From: Marthasterias glacialis
Taxonomy: Eukaryota; Echinodermata; Asteroidea; Forcipulatida; Asteriidae
NCBI GenBank assembly: GCA_911728455.2
Contig: OU452219.1
Span: forward strand, 19,375,397-19,439,396
DNA length: 64,000 nt
Direction of reading: 5' to 3'
This document shows, in pieces, positions 1-11,215 of this stretch. The notes below the pieces were generated by a model. It was not told the origin of the DNA, did not search any database, and saw nothing but the letters and a program-made list of their open reading frames with translations. A program made the translations under genes and the position numbers. Within the stretch, counting starts at the first letter, position 1. Each line of letters starts with the position of its first letter.

Positions 1-175
1 TGAGAAAAAAAGAAACCTTTTCCACAATACATTATGCAAGACGAGATCGTTTACACACATTTTGTATCCGAAAGTAATTATTCAAAGTCTTACACAACGG
101 GGAAGAGCAATTATTAATAATACGAAGTGTCATATCTAGGAATATTATCTTTCCAAAATAAAATCATTTGCTTAC

Positions 176-3100
176 CGCTCCCTCGTTGTAATTGCCATTA
201 ATCCATAGAATAATCGCGATGAACCACATGATGGGCCGTAGCACTGCAACCTGTAGCACCAAAATCTTCACTCTTCGGACGAAAGTGTCCACATTCTTGC
301 TGAGTGTCAACGAATTCAAAAGTAGATGTAGGAAATCAGCCCACAGAAACACACTCACCAATGGAGGGCGGTATAAGCACAAACAAAATGCGGAACATAG
401 ATTTTGGTACATAGATGGAACTCGTGTAGTTTTGGGATCAATGGAATCTTAGTGCCGTTGGATTCTACTACGTGAGGCCCACACATCTTGGCTAAGGAAA
501 ACATCATAACCACGATCCCCAGAGCTTCTAAAAACTGCACGTCTTACTCTTCTCCTTTCTGGTTCTGAACTGCCAGTAGATTTACTATTCAAAAGACGAC
601 TCTTTAAAAAGGCAGTGGAATATTATGTAATCAGTCAATTTAAATGACAAATGAGCACATGGTGCAATGTTGCTTTTGACTGCAACAATCGTCAAAACAA
701 AACAAAACAAAACAAAAGGTTTGCCAAGCAAAATAACAAACTAAATAAAGCTCATGCCTAAGGCCTTTCACATTTTCACCAGCTGTGACGAAACTTTCGT
801 GAAAACAGTTCAAAGAAACACTGAGAAAATGGAATGTTAGACTCTGAAACCCATGTGAGACCAGTAGTTGCCACTTTACCGATGTAAGGTGACAACTGAT
901 AACAAACAAATAAAGCTTAAATTAATAGTATTGTATATTTCTGTGACCCCAAACAACGACGTTGTGCAATCTCGACTCACCCACTTATAAGTACCGAGGG
1001 AAGGCAGCAACAGCAGCAGCAGAGGCACGGGGGACCAGCCAGGGGAATCTTCACGCCGTGTAGCATATTTAACATCTTTTCCCTGCTCCCAAAGTATTCA
1101 CTTACTAACAGTACAAACTGGAATAGCACCAGCGAGAGCCAACTATAATTATTGGGGAGACAAATTGAAAAGTACGGTATTTTTTTATATAGTGAAAGTT
1201 GAAATTCTGAATTGGTAAAAATGTTCAATATTGTACACTTGTAATGAACAATTATATAGCGCCCGTCCATGATACATGCTCCCGGGAGCTCAACAATTTA
1301 AAAACAATGTAAAATACATTTTAAAACGTTAGTGCAAAGTTAGGTTCAAAAGGTAATTATAAACGTTACATAGTATAAACATCAATCCGGTCAAGTTAGT
1401 CAGCATATTAACATCAATTCCAGAAATCTGGCATCTATACTCTCTTAAATAGTTTGAATTGAAAATCACTCTTTTCCATTGAGGCCAGGAACAAATCTTT
1501 TGCAGTTTGTCCCTAGTTTCAATCGAAGAGACTAAATTTCAACCGAAAATTTTAAGAGAGTACATTATTTCACACATTGTAGTAAGTGGTTAAAAAGTTG
1601 GAACTATTCCTCAGAACATGAAATGATGTACTACATTTGCTTGCTTTGAAAAGGCAAGAGACGTCAAAACAAGGGTTAGTTTTGAAACGAAAACGTGCAC
1701 ATTCAACTTTTCACACTCAGATTGATAGCCCACATACCGTAAGTATCCCACTAAAGACGGCATTTTCGAACAGTTCCAAGAAAATGCCCCTCTCGCAACG
1801 GAGAAGCCAGGATTTTTTCACAGGGGGCACCCCCACTTTGTCACTTGGGGCACATGGGAGCATTGCCCTTCAGTGGGGGTGGGGGCAGATACCATGTTTT
1901 TTTTTAAATCAATTACACATATCTACATTTTTTATGGGGGGCACTGGAAATTTGTGGGAGGCACGTGCCCAACCACCCCTCCCCGCCCCGGCTACGCCGC
2001 TGACTCCTCGTGAAAATTAAATGGATATTTCTAATGCCCAATTCCCTTTGTTTGGAATTAAAGAATTTACAAAGAAATAATGTGCATCTTGTGTGAAATA
2101 ATTAATGTGGCTTTTGAAAACGTTGGTGCGTTTTTACTTACATTTCAGACGTAAACTTGGCAACTATATGCGCCTTTGGAATGAAAAAGCCGCATAACGA
2201 TGTCGCTGAAAATACCTGACAAAAAGTGTAAAATTCATCATCATAACACGTGGTAAAAATAGGCCTTACAAAATGTTACAAAACTAGGGGTGCACATTTC
2301 GTTTAGTGACTCATAACAATGGAAAAGGGGGGAGAAGGCTTTTAGTTTTTCTATGCCCTTTTCGAAATCACGGTTGTGGCTGCGGCTCCGGCTTTCCGTC
2401 AGTTATTTTGAAAACGTTAGCTCGAGGGGCTTCAAACAGGCGGACGTAGCCTAAGCCGGAGCCCAAGCCCGAAGCCGTAATTTCGAAAAGGGCCCCATCT
2501 GTAAATGTATTGTATCCTTCATCTGCCGTCTCTTTTACGGACGTCATTTTTGTTCACCTGATGATAAGCGAAGTTGTTTCTGGCCGTTTACGAAATCACG
2601 GCTTGGGCTTGGGCTCCGGCTCGGGTTCCGTCCGCCTGTTTGAATCCCCGGTAAGGAAAGCACACGTTTTCAAAATAACTGACAGAGCCTAAGCACAAGC
2701 CAAAGCCCAAGCCGTGGTTTCATAAACGGCCTTAACATATGACATATCACTCACTGGGTATAAACTGAAGATAAACGACAGGTGAATCTTTCGTCTTCCT
2801 GGGATCTTCTTAAGGATGTACATCTGTCCCTCGAGGTACATCACAATTGTGCAGAAAACTAAAAGGAGGGCTAAGAGCATGACGGCAATGTGGGCAGGAC
2901 TCTTTATTATTACTGGAGTGAAAAAAAAGACATCGAGAAATGACTTTTTTATAAAATATTAGTCAGATAATTGCCAAAGGTGAAGACAAAATTACATGTG
3001 TTTTTCAAATCAGTTTCAATCATGATGTCTCAGTGGCGTTTTTATGTGTTTCTTTGTTCCGCGGTTTGAATACCAAGTCCAGTGGCGTAGCCGGGGTGGG

Positions 3101-3494
3101 GTTGCGGGCAGGGCAGCAGCCCCCCCCCCCCCCCCGTAGAACATCTTACCCCCTGTTCCCCCCGTCAGCCTCTTGACACTGTGAAATTTGCTATTATCGG
3201 CAATTTTAACTGAAGTTGCCCCTCTACAACATCTGTGCCCCACCTCTTTGCCCCCTGCAAAAAAAGATGCTAGCCGCACCACTGACCAAATCCTCAAAAC
3301 TGGAAAAAGTACACTCATTTGAACTTTTCTCACCATCTACCTTTTAAAAGTTCCTTTGTCTTTGGGGTTTCTGGGTTGAGGAAGCAAGCAGGCCACAAAG
3401 TCCCATTCGTTGAGTTGTCCGATGAGGTGATAATCCCGTAGGTTGATGGGGAAGACTGGGCCTCAGAACCCGTTACTGCTGTCGCACTGTCCAT
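176..3494 (-). CDS. Organic solute transporter alpha-like, tandem copy A (3' end beyond window)
   Basis: Membrane transporter subunit of the SLC51A/OST-alpha (Solute_trans_a) family. Family members work with a beta subunit to move bile acids and conjugated steroids across the basolateral membrane. Five exons read in phase: 3494-3341, 2912-2755, 2215-2142, 1142-981 and 299-176, giving 224 residues; the exons for the last membrane segments lie left of the window. Exon 1 starts MDSATAV, has two N-glycosylation sequons (NST, NGT) and then PACFLNPE, matching the family's short external N-terminus with Cys and Pro before the first membrane segment (HIAVMLLALLLVFCTIVMYL). Exon 4 holds the family's Cys cluster as CLCCCCCCLP. 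Exon 5 ends at LWINGNYNEG, where copy B has LWTDGKYKHGE. An in-frame upstream ATG at 3584 would add a hydrophobic leader, but a good acceptor (ATTTCAG) just inside that stretch suggests it is intron or 5' UTR, so 3494 is preferred. Family identity is secure; the transported solute is unknown. Confidence 0.85.
1793..2003. mobile_element. G/C-tract element of the CAGTGGCGTAGCC family
   Basis: Right end CCCGGCTACGCCGCTGA, left end degraded (GGAGAAGCCAGGATTTTTT). The inside has GGGGGCACCCCC, GTGGGGGTGGGGGCAG and GGGGGGCACTGGAAATTTG, as in 59404-59509. Confidence 0.5.
2354..2494. mobile_element. GC-rich palindromic element of the GGCTGCGGCT family, copy 1
   Basis: Ends GCCCTTTTCGAAAT and ATTTCGAAAAGGGC, with CACGGTTGTGGCTGCGGCTC opposite AGCCGGAGCCCAAGCCCGAA. 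Lies between exons 2 and 3 of OST-alpha copy A, 88 bases from copy 2. Confidence 0.6.
2582..2732. mobile_element. GC-rich palindromic element of the GGCTGCGGCT family, copy 2
   Basis: Ends GGCCGTTTACGAAATCACGG and CCGTGGTTTCATAAACGGCC. The inside is a CGGCTTGGGCTTGGGCTCCG/AAGCCCAAGCC pair. Ends 23 bases before the donor of OST-alpha copy A exon 2. Confidence 0.6.
3078..3288. mobile_element. G/C-tract element of the CAGTGGCGTAGCC family with poly-C
   Basis: Left CCAGTGGCGTAGCCGGGGTG, right GCTAGCCGCACCACTG. Contains an uninterrupted C run near 3119-3135. Lies in OST-alpha copy A intron 1. Confidence 0.55.
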
Positions 3495-5469
3495 GACGGC
3501 GACGTCGTTGTATAAAAAAAGAAATACGACGATGCTGCCCAAAAATGACAATGGATTCTCTGAAATTAATGAGAATAAAGACAAAAACAGAAATTACCAT
3601 TTCAGTAAGGGTTGAGTTAATCTTTGGGAATTTGAAGTGCTCAATTACACAACACATCCAACGCGCGATAAAAGGGACATTATTTCGAATCGATTCAATA
3701 ATGCAATTGTTTATTTGGCGTTTATTCCCATTTGGCAATTACAATGTTAGGTAGATGTATACTTAAATATTGAACAATTTTAAATGTATAAGGAAAAACT
3801 CACCTAGAACACATTAATTTTATGTTTTTAAATATGTAAACAAATATATTGAATCTCTAACTCTGTATCATACGGTTTAATGTTACGTCAGTGTTTGGGT
3901 CTAAACAGACAATGAATTGTGGTACATTTCTGATACGTACATCGTTACTATTCAATGCAAAAGGAAACCAAGTTTTCAGACTGTCATAGTGTTGTTACTG
4001 CTTAAAAATACACATATTTCAATACTTTGGGTTGACCGTCCCTGTTAACTAACACCATTACTACTAAAACAAAATAGGTATATAGTGAGACCGTTGTTGT
4101 GTTAATGACAAATCACTGGTCGTTCATTTTCCATCTGTACATATTATTACCAGATTATTGGGATTATATAGTTTTCTCTATGACTGATCAATAACAGATG
4201 TCAATTTACTACAGTAGGCTGTTGTGTTCTCAAAGTAGTCGATGGGAGAGTAATATCCATAAATAATCATTACGTCACTGGTTATAATTGGTTCAATTTG
4301 TCTCTATCCTCAACATACTATTAGCAATGCATTGCATTGTGAAGAACCGTGTCCCTGTAGTACTGTTTCCCATAATCTTATCTGATTTTTAAAATAATAT
4401 TTAGTTTATAGTTTTGCTACTATAATCGCAGTGCAGAGCTCTGCACATTGTTTGTTGTACCTTTAACGTCCACACCAATGATGAATTAAATTCAAGACCA
4501 AAAATAAATATTAGATAATACTGGTAAAGTGTGAGGTTCATAACCTTGATACATAAATCTTGTATCTGGTAGATAATAAAATATAGGATCACTTGCCAAT
4601 ATAATTATACATTAGTATACAAGAAATGTAATTATGGGTGTACACACCCTCGGGCAGTGGGGGAAATAAGCACAGTAACTGAGACACATGTCGACAGTGC
4701 AACCTAATAGCACAGTTTTGGAATCACCTTCCCCCATCCTCCCATCAAGCCGATGGTTTTCAACGCCCTCCATGGAATGCCCAGTTCCTCTTTCACACTC
4801 TGAATATGTTAACCGTTTTAAGCCATTTGTAGCAACATTTTGATGTAGCAGCCGATATCATCTAGCCTACTGCTATTGGGGGACCATGCAACCGCATGCC
4901 TCTTCACTAGAAGCGAACGTTCAATCCTTCAAACAGAACACCACACATTGATTAAAAGTGTTCTTTTTGTGCCTGTTTGCCAATATTGGGGACTCGAGAT
5001 GGGGTGGACTTCTCCCAGGGACTGGGGTATCATTTGGGATAAATTTTCCACGTGCAATCTCTTTTCCCTTCCCTGGATACTTTTATCACGGTGCAGTCAT
5101 CTTGTTAACTCTTTCATTAAAGTAATACAAACAAAACAACGGCAGAAAGACTTTAGTCTGGTGCACTGAATGGTACAATGAGAATCAGTGTTTATTATTG
5201 CTATTGTATACAGGGATCTAGACAAAAATGGCGGCAACATAGTAAGAGTCCATCCGTCTACAGGCCGTGATTGTTGGTAGTCACCTCTTCAGGTTTCACG
5301 TTCACAGAGTTTATATTGACGTCTTATATCAAAAGTCCATCACCATCCAGCCTTGGTTTAGTTCAATCAGATGTACTGGGAGTGGGGGAGAAATGCAAAA
5401 TAGCACCACAGCGAAAGAAGCATACGGGTAAAAAAAAAGGGTAACATATAAGCAAATCCAAGTTTCCCA
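3495..5469. other. Gene-less stretch upstream of OST-alpha copy A
   Basis: AT-rich. A good acceptor (AATTTCAG) at about 3570 on the minus strand suggests that the 5' UTR of copy A begins in an upstream exon somewhere here. No promoter motif or coding frame could be supported. Confidence 0.4.
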
Positions 5470-5942
5470 CACTGTAAAAACATGTGTTTAGTTTGTAAAC
5501 ACTACTTGAACACTTTTTTGTAACAGCTTTCGAACACGTCAACGGGTTTAGGTTAAACATGTAACAGTGTTTAGGTTAAACACTGTGTTTACAAAGCCTA
5601 AACACTGTGTTTATTGCCCAAAACATGTTGAGGCGTTTAGAAATTGAACACTTTAACACGTTTACAGAATGTAACAGATTTCGAACACTCAATGGCGTTT
5701 AGTCTAAACACAAAATGACGTTTATTCAGAACATGGTGTTCAGTTTGTTTAAAACTGCAAATTGTACAAAAATATAAAATAAAAATATAAAACTTAATAA
5801 GAGAGCTTGAATACAACATACCGAATAAGAATAACAATGAATCATAAATCTCACCACACTTAAAGGCTAAGTAAGGGTTTGCCCTCTGGTCTAAACATGC
5901 CTTTTTACAATGTTTAATTGCCTGGAACATCCATAATATGAC

Positions 5943-6302
5943 TTATGACATGGGCACCTTACTCTTGCTTTCGATTTCCTGTATCTTTTTCTTTAACTGA
6001 GCAGAAATCATGCAGTAGTTTTTGCTTTTTGGTCCATCATAGGGCACTGCTCTGATAACATAAGTCTGAAAGATGCCAAGAACCTGAGAATACATTTTTG
6101 GGAAATCCAGGTCAAATACATAATAGGTTGCAAGCAACATCAAAATGGCAACCGACAAGTTGTTTGTTTGGCAATCGATGCACACGGTATCACCAATGAT
6201 GAAACTTCCCTTGACTTGACCATTGCTTGTGATGAGGGCAATGTGAGGGGCTGTCCTTGGCACTGTCTTCAGCTCTGACTGCACATCTCCATCTGCAACA
6301 TC
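5943..6302 (-). CDS. Terminal exon of a gene carried by the CACTG element
   Basis: A 119-codon open frame follows a strong acceptor (TTTCTCTACAG) and ends at TAA. It reads TAPHIALITSNGQVKGSFII, then NLSVAILMLLATYYVFDLDF, then FQTYVIRAVPYDG and a lysine-rich end. The central pattern (small residues, then TYYVFDLDFPK and a Lys-Asn end) resembles, from memory, the C-terminal part of many uncharacterised proteins repeated in fish and marine invertebrate genomes; this was not checked. A first exon ending at about 6671 is open from an ATG, but its phase does not fit this frame, so it may be untranslated or a middle exon may be missing. Function unknown. Confidence 0.55.
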   Translation of the reverse strand, partial: DVADGDVQSELKTVPRTAPHIALITSNGQVKGSFIIGDTVCIDCQTNNLSVAILMLLATYYVFDLDFPKMYSQVLGIFQTYVIRAVPYDGPKSKNYCMISAQLKKKIQEIESKSKVPMS

Positions 6303-6734
6303 CTGTAGAGAAAGTGTACAATTTATATTATGTCACCACTCCCTTACATAGAGTTTACAAGACGACAACACCATTTTAAGGCTGGTACACACTACCTACA
6401 AGCATTGTCGCAAGATTAAAAAAAACCCAAAGAATTCTATAAACATGAGAGGGGGGGGGGTACATTGTGGATTTTATTTTAACCAAACCGTGGCGTGACA
6501 AAGGTCGACTTGTCGTAAATACCGAAATGTTAACGTTAACTTAGGCTGTATTATTTTATTAAAAATAGGCCAAAACGTCTTTGCTTTATGTGAATTTTAG
6601 CGTTAAACAGTATGTTTCAGAAAAACATGGCAAACTGTATTCAAAAATTGATTTCAAATGATACTTACTCTGAAGATTTAACGTTAAAAAACAACAGCCG
6701 TGGAATCTGTCGTCGAGCGTGTCGAGGGCAGGGA

Positions 6735-7096
6735 TCATGGCGGGCATAGAGCTGTATCTTTATAGACCTTTCCATTGTTGATAAACAAACCGTGCTGGTT
6801 GGCATGGACGGCCAAATGTAGCAAAACATTCAAGTCTTGTTGACAGACGTTGTGACCAAATTCAACATTTTAGCAACTTTCTATTTGAAGAAAATACATC
6901 CCATTATTGGTTGGTTTGTTTCCAACAATATTTGAAAAATGTTTGAATATTTTTGTAACATTTTTGCAAACTGTGATTATCTGTTTTTGCTTTGCATTGA
7001 CGGCTTCCCGTAGTTTTTCCATCTTGGTTGGCAAAAACTCGGGCTGTGACGTTGCAAAAGAAAGGTCTATACAGCCGGCCCAGCTCTGATGGCGGG
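6735..7096. mobile_element. Palindromic element with TATAGACCTTT arms inside the CACTG element
   Basis: Left arm contains TATAGACCTTT and GGGCATAGAGCTGTA; the right arm has AAAGGTCTATACAGC and CAGCTCTGATGGCGGG in inverse order. The middle is AT-rich. The outer arms resemble the family at 8864-9040 and 37215-37391. Confidence 0.45.
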
Positions 7097-8863
7097 GTTC
7101 ATGTCACGTGACTTTGGGTGGGACCGGACCCTAAATATCGACTGGTACTTGTCGGAACCAGACTAGGAATGATTTTCTAGAACATTCCTGACGTTCGCGC
7201 GCGCCTGCGCGTGAGTCGATAAGTTTGAAGGTCAAAGTTCCACGCAGTAACGTTCCTTAGTGTTTTAAAGTTACGAACTAAACACTATGTTTAAGGCTCG
7301 TGAGTTGTGCTGTAAAACATTGTGTTTTTGTCAATTTTCTAAATATGGACGCAAATGTGCAACTTTTTGTTGTTGCTGTAAACATTTTAAGAACTTAAAA
7401 AAGGTCTTGCAACTTTATAGCCACAACAACACATCAGTTCATTTTAAGTGGAACTTTGATCAAAAACTGTGGATTTTAACCCAAAACTGAAAACCCGAGA
7501 AGAAATAGAATGTTGGTTTGTTAGATAGACCTATATTTACGAACAAATTAAAGTTTTTTAGCTATAAACCAACATAAAAATTATGCTGTATTACCCTTAC
7601 ACACTTTAAATAAACACTAGCGTTTAACTAACTTTCATTATCTAAACACTTTACAAACACCCTGTAAACACATTCTGAACACATCGTAAACGGTTGACGC
7701 GTCAAACTAAACGCGTCAAGCGTTTCCAGTTTTTACAGTGCACGAACCCTCTCTATTTATGTAAATATACGACCGACCGCTTTTTTAAATGCCGTGCAAC
7801 TGTCACAGAAAAGATCGTTTAACGACATCTAAAATAACTGTCATAAAAAATATAACAATATCTGACACCTGTTTGTGTGTATGGTTGACTACGTATGAAC
7901 CCAAAGCTGTAAATATTTAGGCCACCTCTGTGACCCACTAACCTCATCACTGTTCAAAAGAAATATACAAATGTTGTTTAATTAAACAATGGCCAGTCCA
8001 CACCTGGTTATAGGTGTCTGATTATTGTTTTATAGTTGGCCCGCTGCGAATTTTACATCATAAAAAAGGGTAATCGTTGGTCGTTATCGCTTTATAAATC
8101 AATCACCTATTTATTGTAGACCTCCCGCCAGCCCAAAACAAACTCCAAAATATACCTTGTACATCTTGTTTGCTATCATTATGAGAAAAGGACATAAGTT
8201 AATAAGTGAGTCAATGTCAATCGTAAATCGTCTGAGATCGAAATATCAAAATGTTTATAGGGAAGAGAGAAATCATAAATGTACCCGTGTATATGATTTG
8301 CTTTTTAGTTCGAAGGCTGAGTGGGATTTGACCTAAAGTTGTTCAGATGATTCGAGTACATTCTTTATCCATTTCATTCATTGTTTCTTGTTGGCTGTCA
8401 ACTGATGCTCTTAAGCTATCTTCTTGACTGGCATTTTTCTGAGGTGAGTTTGGTTAATATTTGGTTCAACAGAGAATAGACCACAGTTCGACCACTAAAA
8501 ACATTTTGAAAATAGGGGGACACTCATTGACAATTTGATACAACCGGAACGCACTAAAGGAAATTAAAAAAAACTTAGAAAAAATATATGTTTTGTTTGT
8601 TTGTATGACTCCCTCTGTGGAAGGAGGAGCAATTATACACAAAGCTTTAAAGAAAAAAAACAATGAGGCGTCATATAGTGTTCTTAATAAAAGACAGGGG
8701 TTAAGAAGTTGGGGTGAAGGAGCAGGGAGTGGATGGTAGATTGCAACAGGGTGGTTGAGAAGGAGGGGGCATAAGAGGAGGGGCAACATTAAAGGCATTG
8801 GAATCGAGGCAGAGCAAGGCAAAAACCGAGGCCAAGCAATATTCAATACACATTGAATCATTA

Positions 8864-9040
8864 TAGACCTTTAATCATGCTGCAACCATCTTGGTCATGT
8901 TCCCTGTAGCCAATAACAGTAATATATGCTATTATTCATTGCACAAAAAGGAACCAGACTATTTGCCCTTCCAGCCTCGGTTTGGTTACATTGGTTGGAA
9001 TGGGAGAAAATCAAGATGGCTGCACCATGATAAAGGTCTA
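8864..9040. mobile_element. MITE, TAGACCTTT family, copy 1
   Basis: Inverted ends TAGACCTTTAATCATG and CATGATAAAGGTCTA. The inside includes TTGGTCATGTTCCCTGTA, CCAGACTATTTGCCCTTCCA and GGGAGAAAATCAAGATGG. These internal blocks recur in the copy at 37215 and in a fragment at 20905-20988. Confidence 0.6.
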
Positions 9041-10794
9041 TTGTCTGAGTTGTTTCTACTCAACCCCTCACTCGGGCTAGTGGGTTTGGTACTCCCAGAG
9101 GGCGTGTAAAGCACGCACAACGGGGTGCGGCAAAGTTAGAAAGAAAATGAACTGCGATTAAGATTAGAGTTTGTCCATGTGCCTTTTTATGGTTGATAAT
9201 GGTTGAAGGGGACAGGCACTATGAACGTCTTCTAAGAAGCATGGGTTGCACACAGATAAAGTAATGATGACTGGGAAAAATTTAGGACCCACAATGGAGA
9301 AATCTGCCCTGCAAAAGGAAATTTTATGATCTGAGCTTTGGTTTTTTTTAATGGAAGAAAACATTCTTGGCTTGTGCATGGTTGGCATGGTTTTTTTTTT
9401 TGGTATCCATCCTTGGCCCATCGCACGGCAAAAACTATTTGTTGTCCGTTGGTAAACCAAACCAAACCATACGCAACAGTTTCAAACTTTCCCTTAATAT
9501 CATTATAATAACGCTACTGATTTAAGATTCATTTCAACTCTCAAAGAATGTAAAACTAAAAATAAATGGAAGACTATTGTCTGCGTGATGTAGGTTATCA
9601 AAATATCATTTATCAGTACCTAAGTGTGGCGCATGAAGAAAAAAATACGTGTGAAAGGTCATGAGAAGGTAACAATACCTTGATAGGAACACAATAGCCT
9701 ACAACAGCGTCTCAATTTACATTATTGAGTTACGTACGGTTTCACAATGGACTGTGACAAGATACTGCCGACATAAAGAGATGGTATGAAGTGTCCGTGT
9801 TTCGTATATTCATTGTTGCTCTAAACCACCAGAAAAAACGTCTTTAAAATAAAAACCTAAAAAGCTGTGAAAATTTGACTGAGTTTCGTGTGTTCTTTTT
9901 GTACAGTTTTGTGTATTACACGTGGCTTGTCGTGGTCAATGCAGTGCAAAAAGGAGAAATAAATATAATGCAATCTTCACACAACTTTCTTGAAGATGGC
10001 AGATGAAGAATACATTTCTCTGGGTGATTTACACCTGCACAAAAAAACGCCAACCAAATAATTCGGCGTTTAAACTAAAAGTCGTCAATTTATTTGTACA
10101 TCGTCACCAAAGATGTAATTATGTCTTTAAGCTTTCACGGCCTGAGTGTTATCTGTATTATAATTAGGCCTTTTTCCTTCAGGCTGTGTTTAGAAAGACC
10201 ATGGTGGAGGTTTCATTCTGTTTAGAGAACTAAACTGGAGAGGTATGTCGTCTGTAAACAAAAAAGAACAGTGAAATTGAGAGCGCGAATGTAAACGTGT
10301 TCAAGGTGAGATGGCATGCGATTGGGGAAAAACGTGAATGTCGAAAGGTAGCTCAATAACAATCCATGTGTCTTTAGAGGTTTACATTTTAACTACCTCT
10401 CAGTCAGTTAACAAGTGCACACTTTGTAATAGTGAGCTGAAAACCTCTTTAATCAGACTGATAATATGACGCTAATATTGTCTTCTTTTTAACTTCAGCT
10501 CGTCGGACCACAGAGCTGACTAGTCTTCTCTTAAATTAGGAAGCGAGGCCTGTTTTTCAGATCTAATACATTTTAGTTTCTGAACGAGGGCCTAATATAT
10601 AGTTGACTTCTTCCCCTGTATGACGGAACCATGAGGAGGATCCAGCTTGGCGATGGAAGGTTTTTCACACAGGGGTATCATGAAAAAAATGTGAGCCTCA
10701 TTTCCAAACTACAACCAGTTGTTTTTCGCCTTTATTAATATGTTTCAGTTTATATGCCTGGGATTCAAAGCCAGTGGGAATTCAATCACATGCT

Positions 10795-11215
10795 ACTTCA
10801 AAGTCTACACTGGTTGCAAGCTCAGTATCGAGTTCATTTTAAACTGCTCCTGTAATAGATGATTTACAAAGTCATCAATGGACTTGCTCCACAATACATC
10901 ACCGATCTCATACCACTTCAGTCAGCTTCTTGCCACCATACGGTCTTCAAATAAACTTCTTCTCCTCGTTTCCCAAATGGAAACTTCATTCTCATATGGC
11001 CCCATTGCATTTTGCACTTCGACACCATTGTTATGATGGGACGACCTCCCCATGACATCCAAACTTCCCCAAATTTGTGAACATCTTCAAGAAGAAACTC
11101 AAAACTCATTTGTTATCTAAAACGTTTTCTATATAATTTGTATATCTTTGCCAAAGCGCCTTTGAACATATTGATTCATGGAAACCGCAGCTATAAATTG
11201 ATTGATTGATGAATG
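10795..11215 (+). mobile_element. 3' end of a decayed non-LTR retrotransposon
   Basis: Reads LHWLQAQYRVHFKLLL, two stops, then MIYKVINGLAPQYITDLIPL in the same frame, and later stretches in shifted frames (NSKLICYLKRFL). This is the C-terminal end of a CR1/L2-type reverse transcriptase protein, where LHWLP, RI.FKL and NGLAP.Y..DL are typical. It ends in an ATTGATTGATTGATG tail, as CR1/L2-type 3' ends do. Stops and frameshifts show it is dead. Confidence 0.7.

Larger units (their letters stand above)
5470..7740. mobile_element. CACTG-terminated DNA transposon-like element, 2.27 kb
   Basis: Begins CACTGTAAAAAC and ends with its inverse GTTTTTACAGTG, flanked on both sides by the dinucleotide CA as a possible target duplication. 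Both ends hold many subterminal motifs of the type GTTTACA/TGTTTAGG, on both strands, over about 250 bases on the left and 130 on the right. CACTG termini with clustered subterminal repeats are known for the EnSpm/CACTA superfamily; the assignment is inferred. Inside are the minus-strand exon at 5943-6302, a palindromic insertion at 6735-7096, and a good minus-strand donor at about 6671 (TCAGA-GTAAGT) that could end a first exon. No transposase motifs were found. Confidence 0.65.

Noticed and set aside
8466-8861. 131-codon minus-strand open frame
   Set aside because: Proline/leucine-rich in its first part and poly-Phe later, which follows from GGAGGGGG and poly-A tracts; no splice signals and no recognisable domain.
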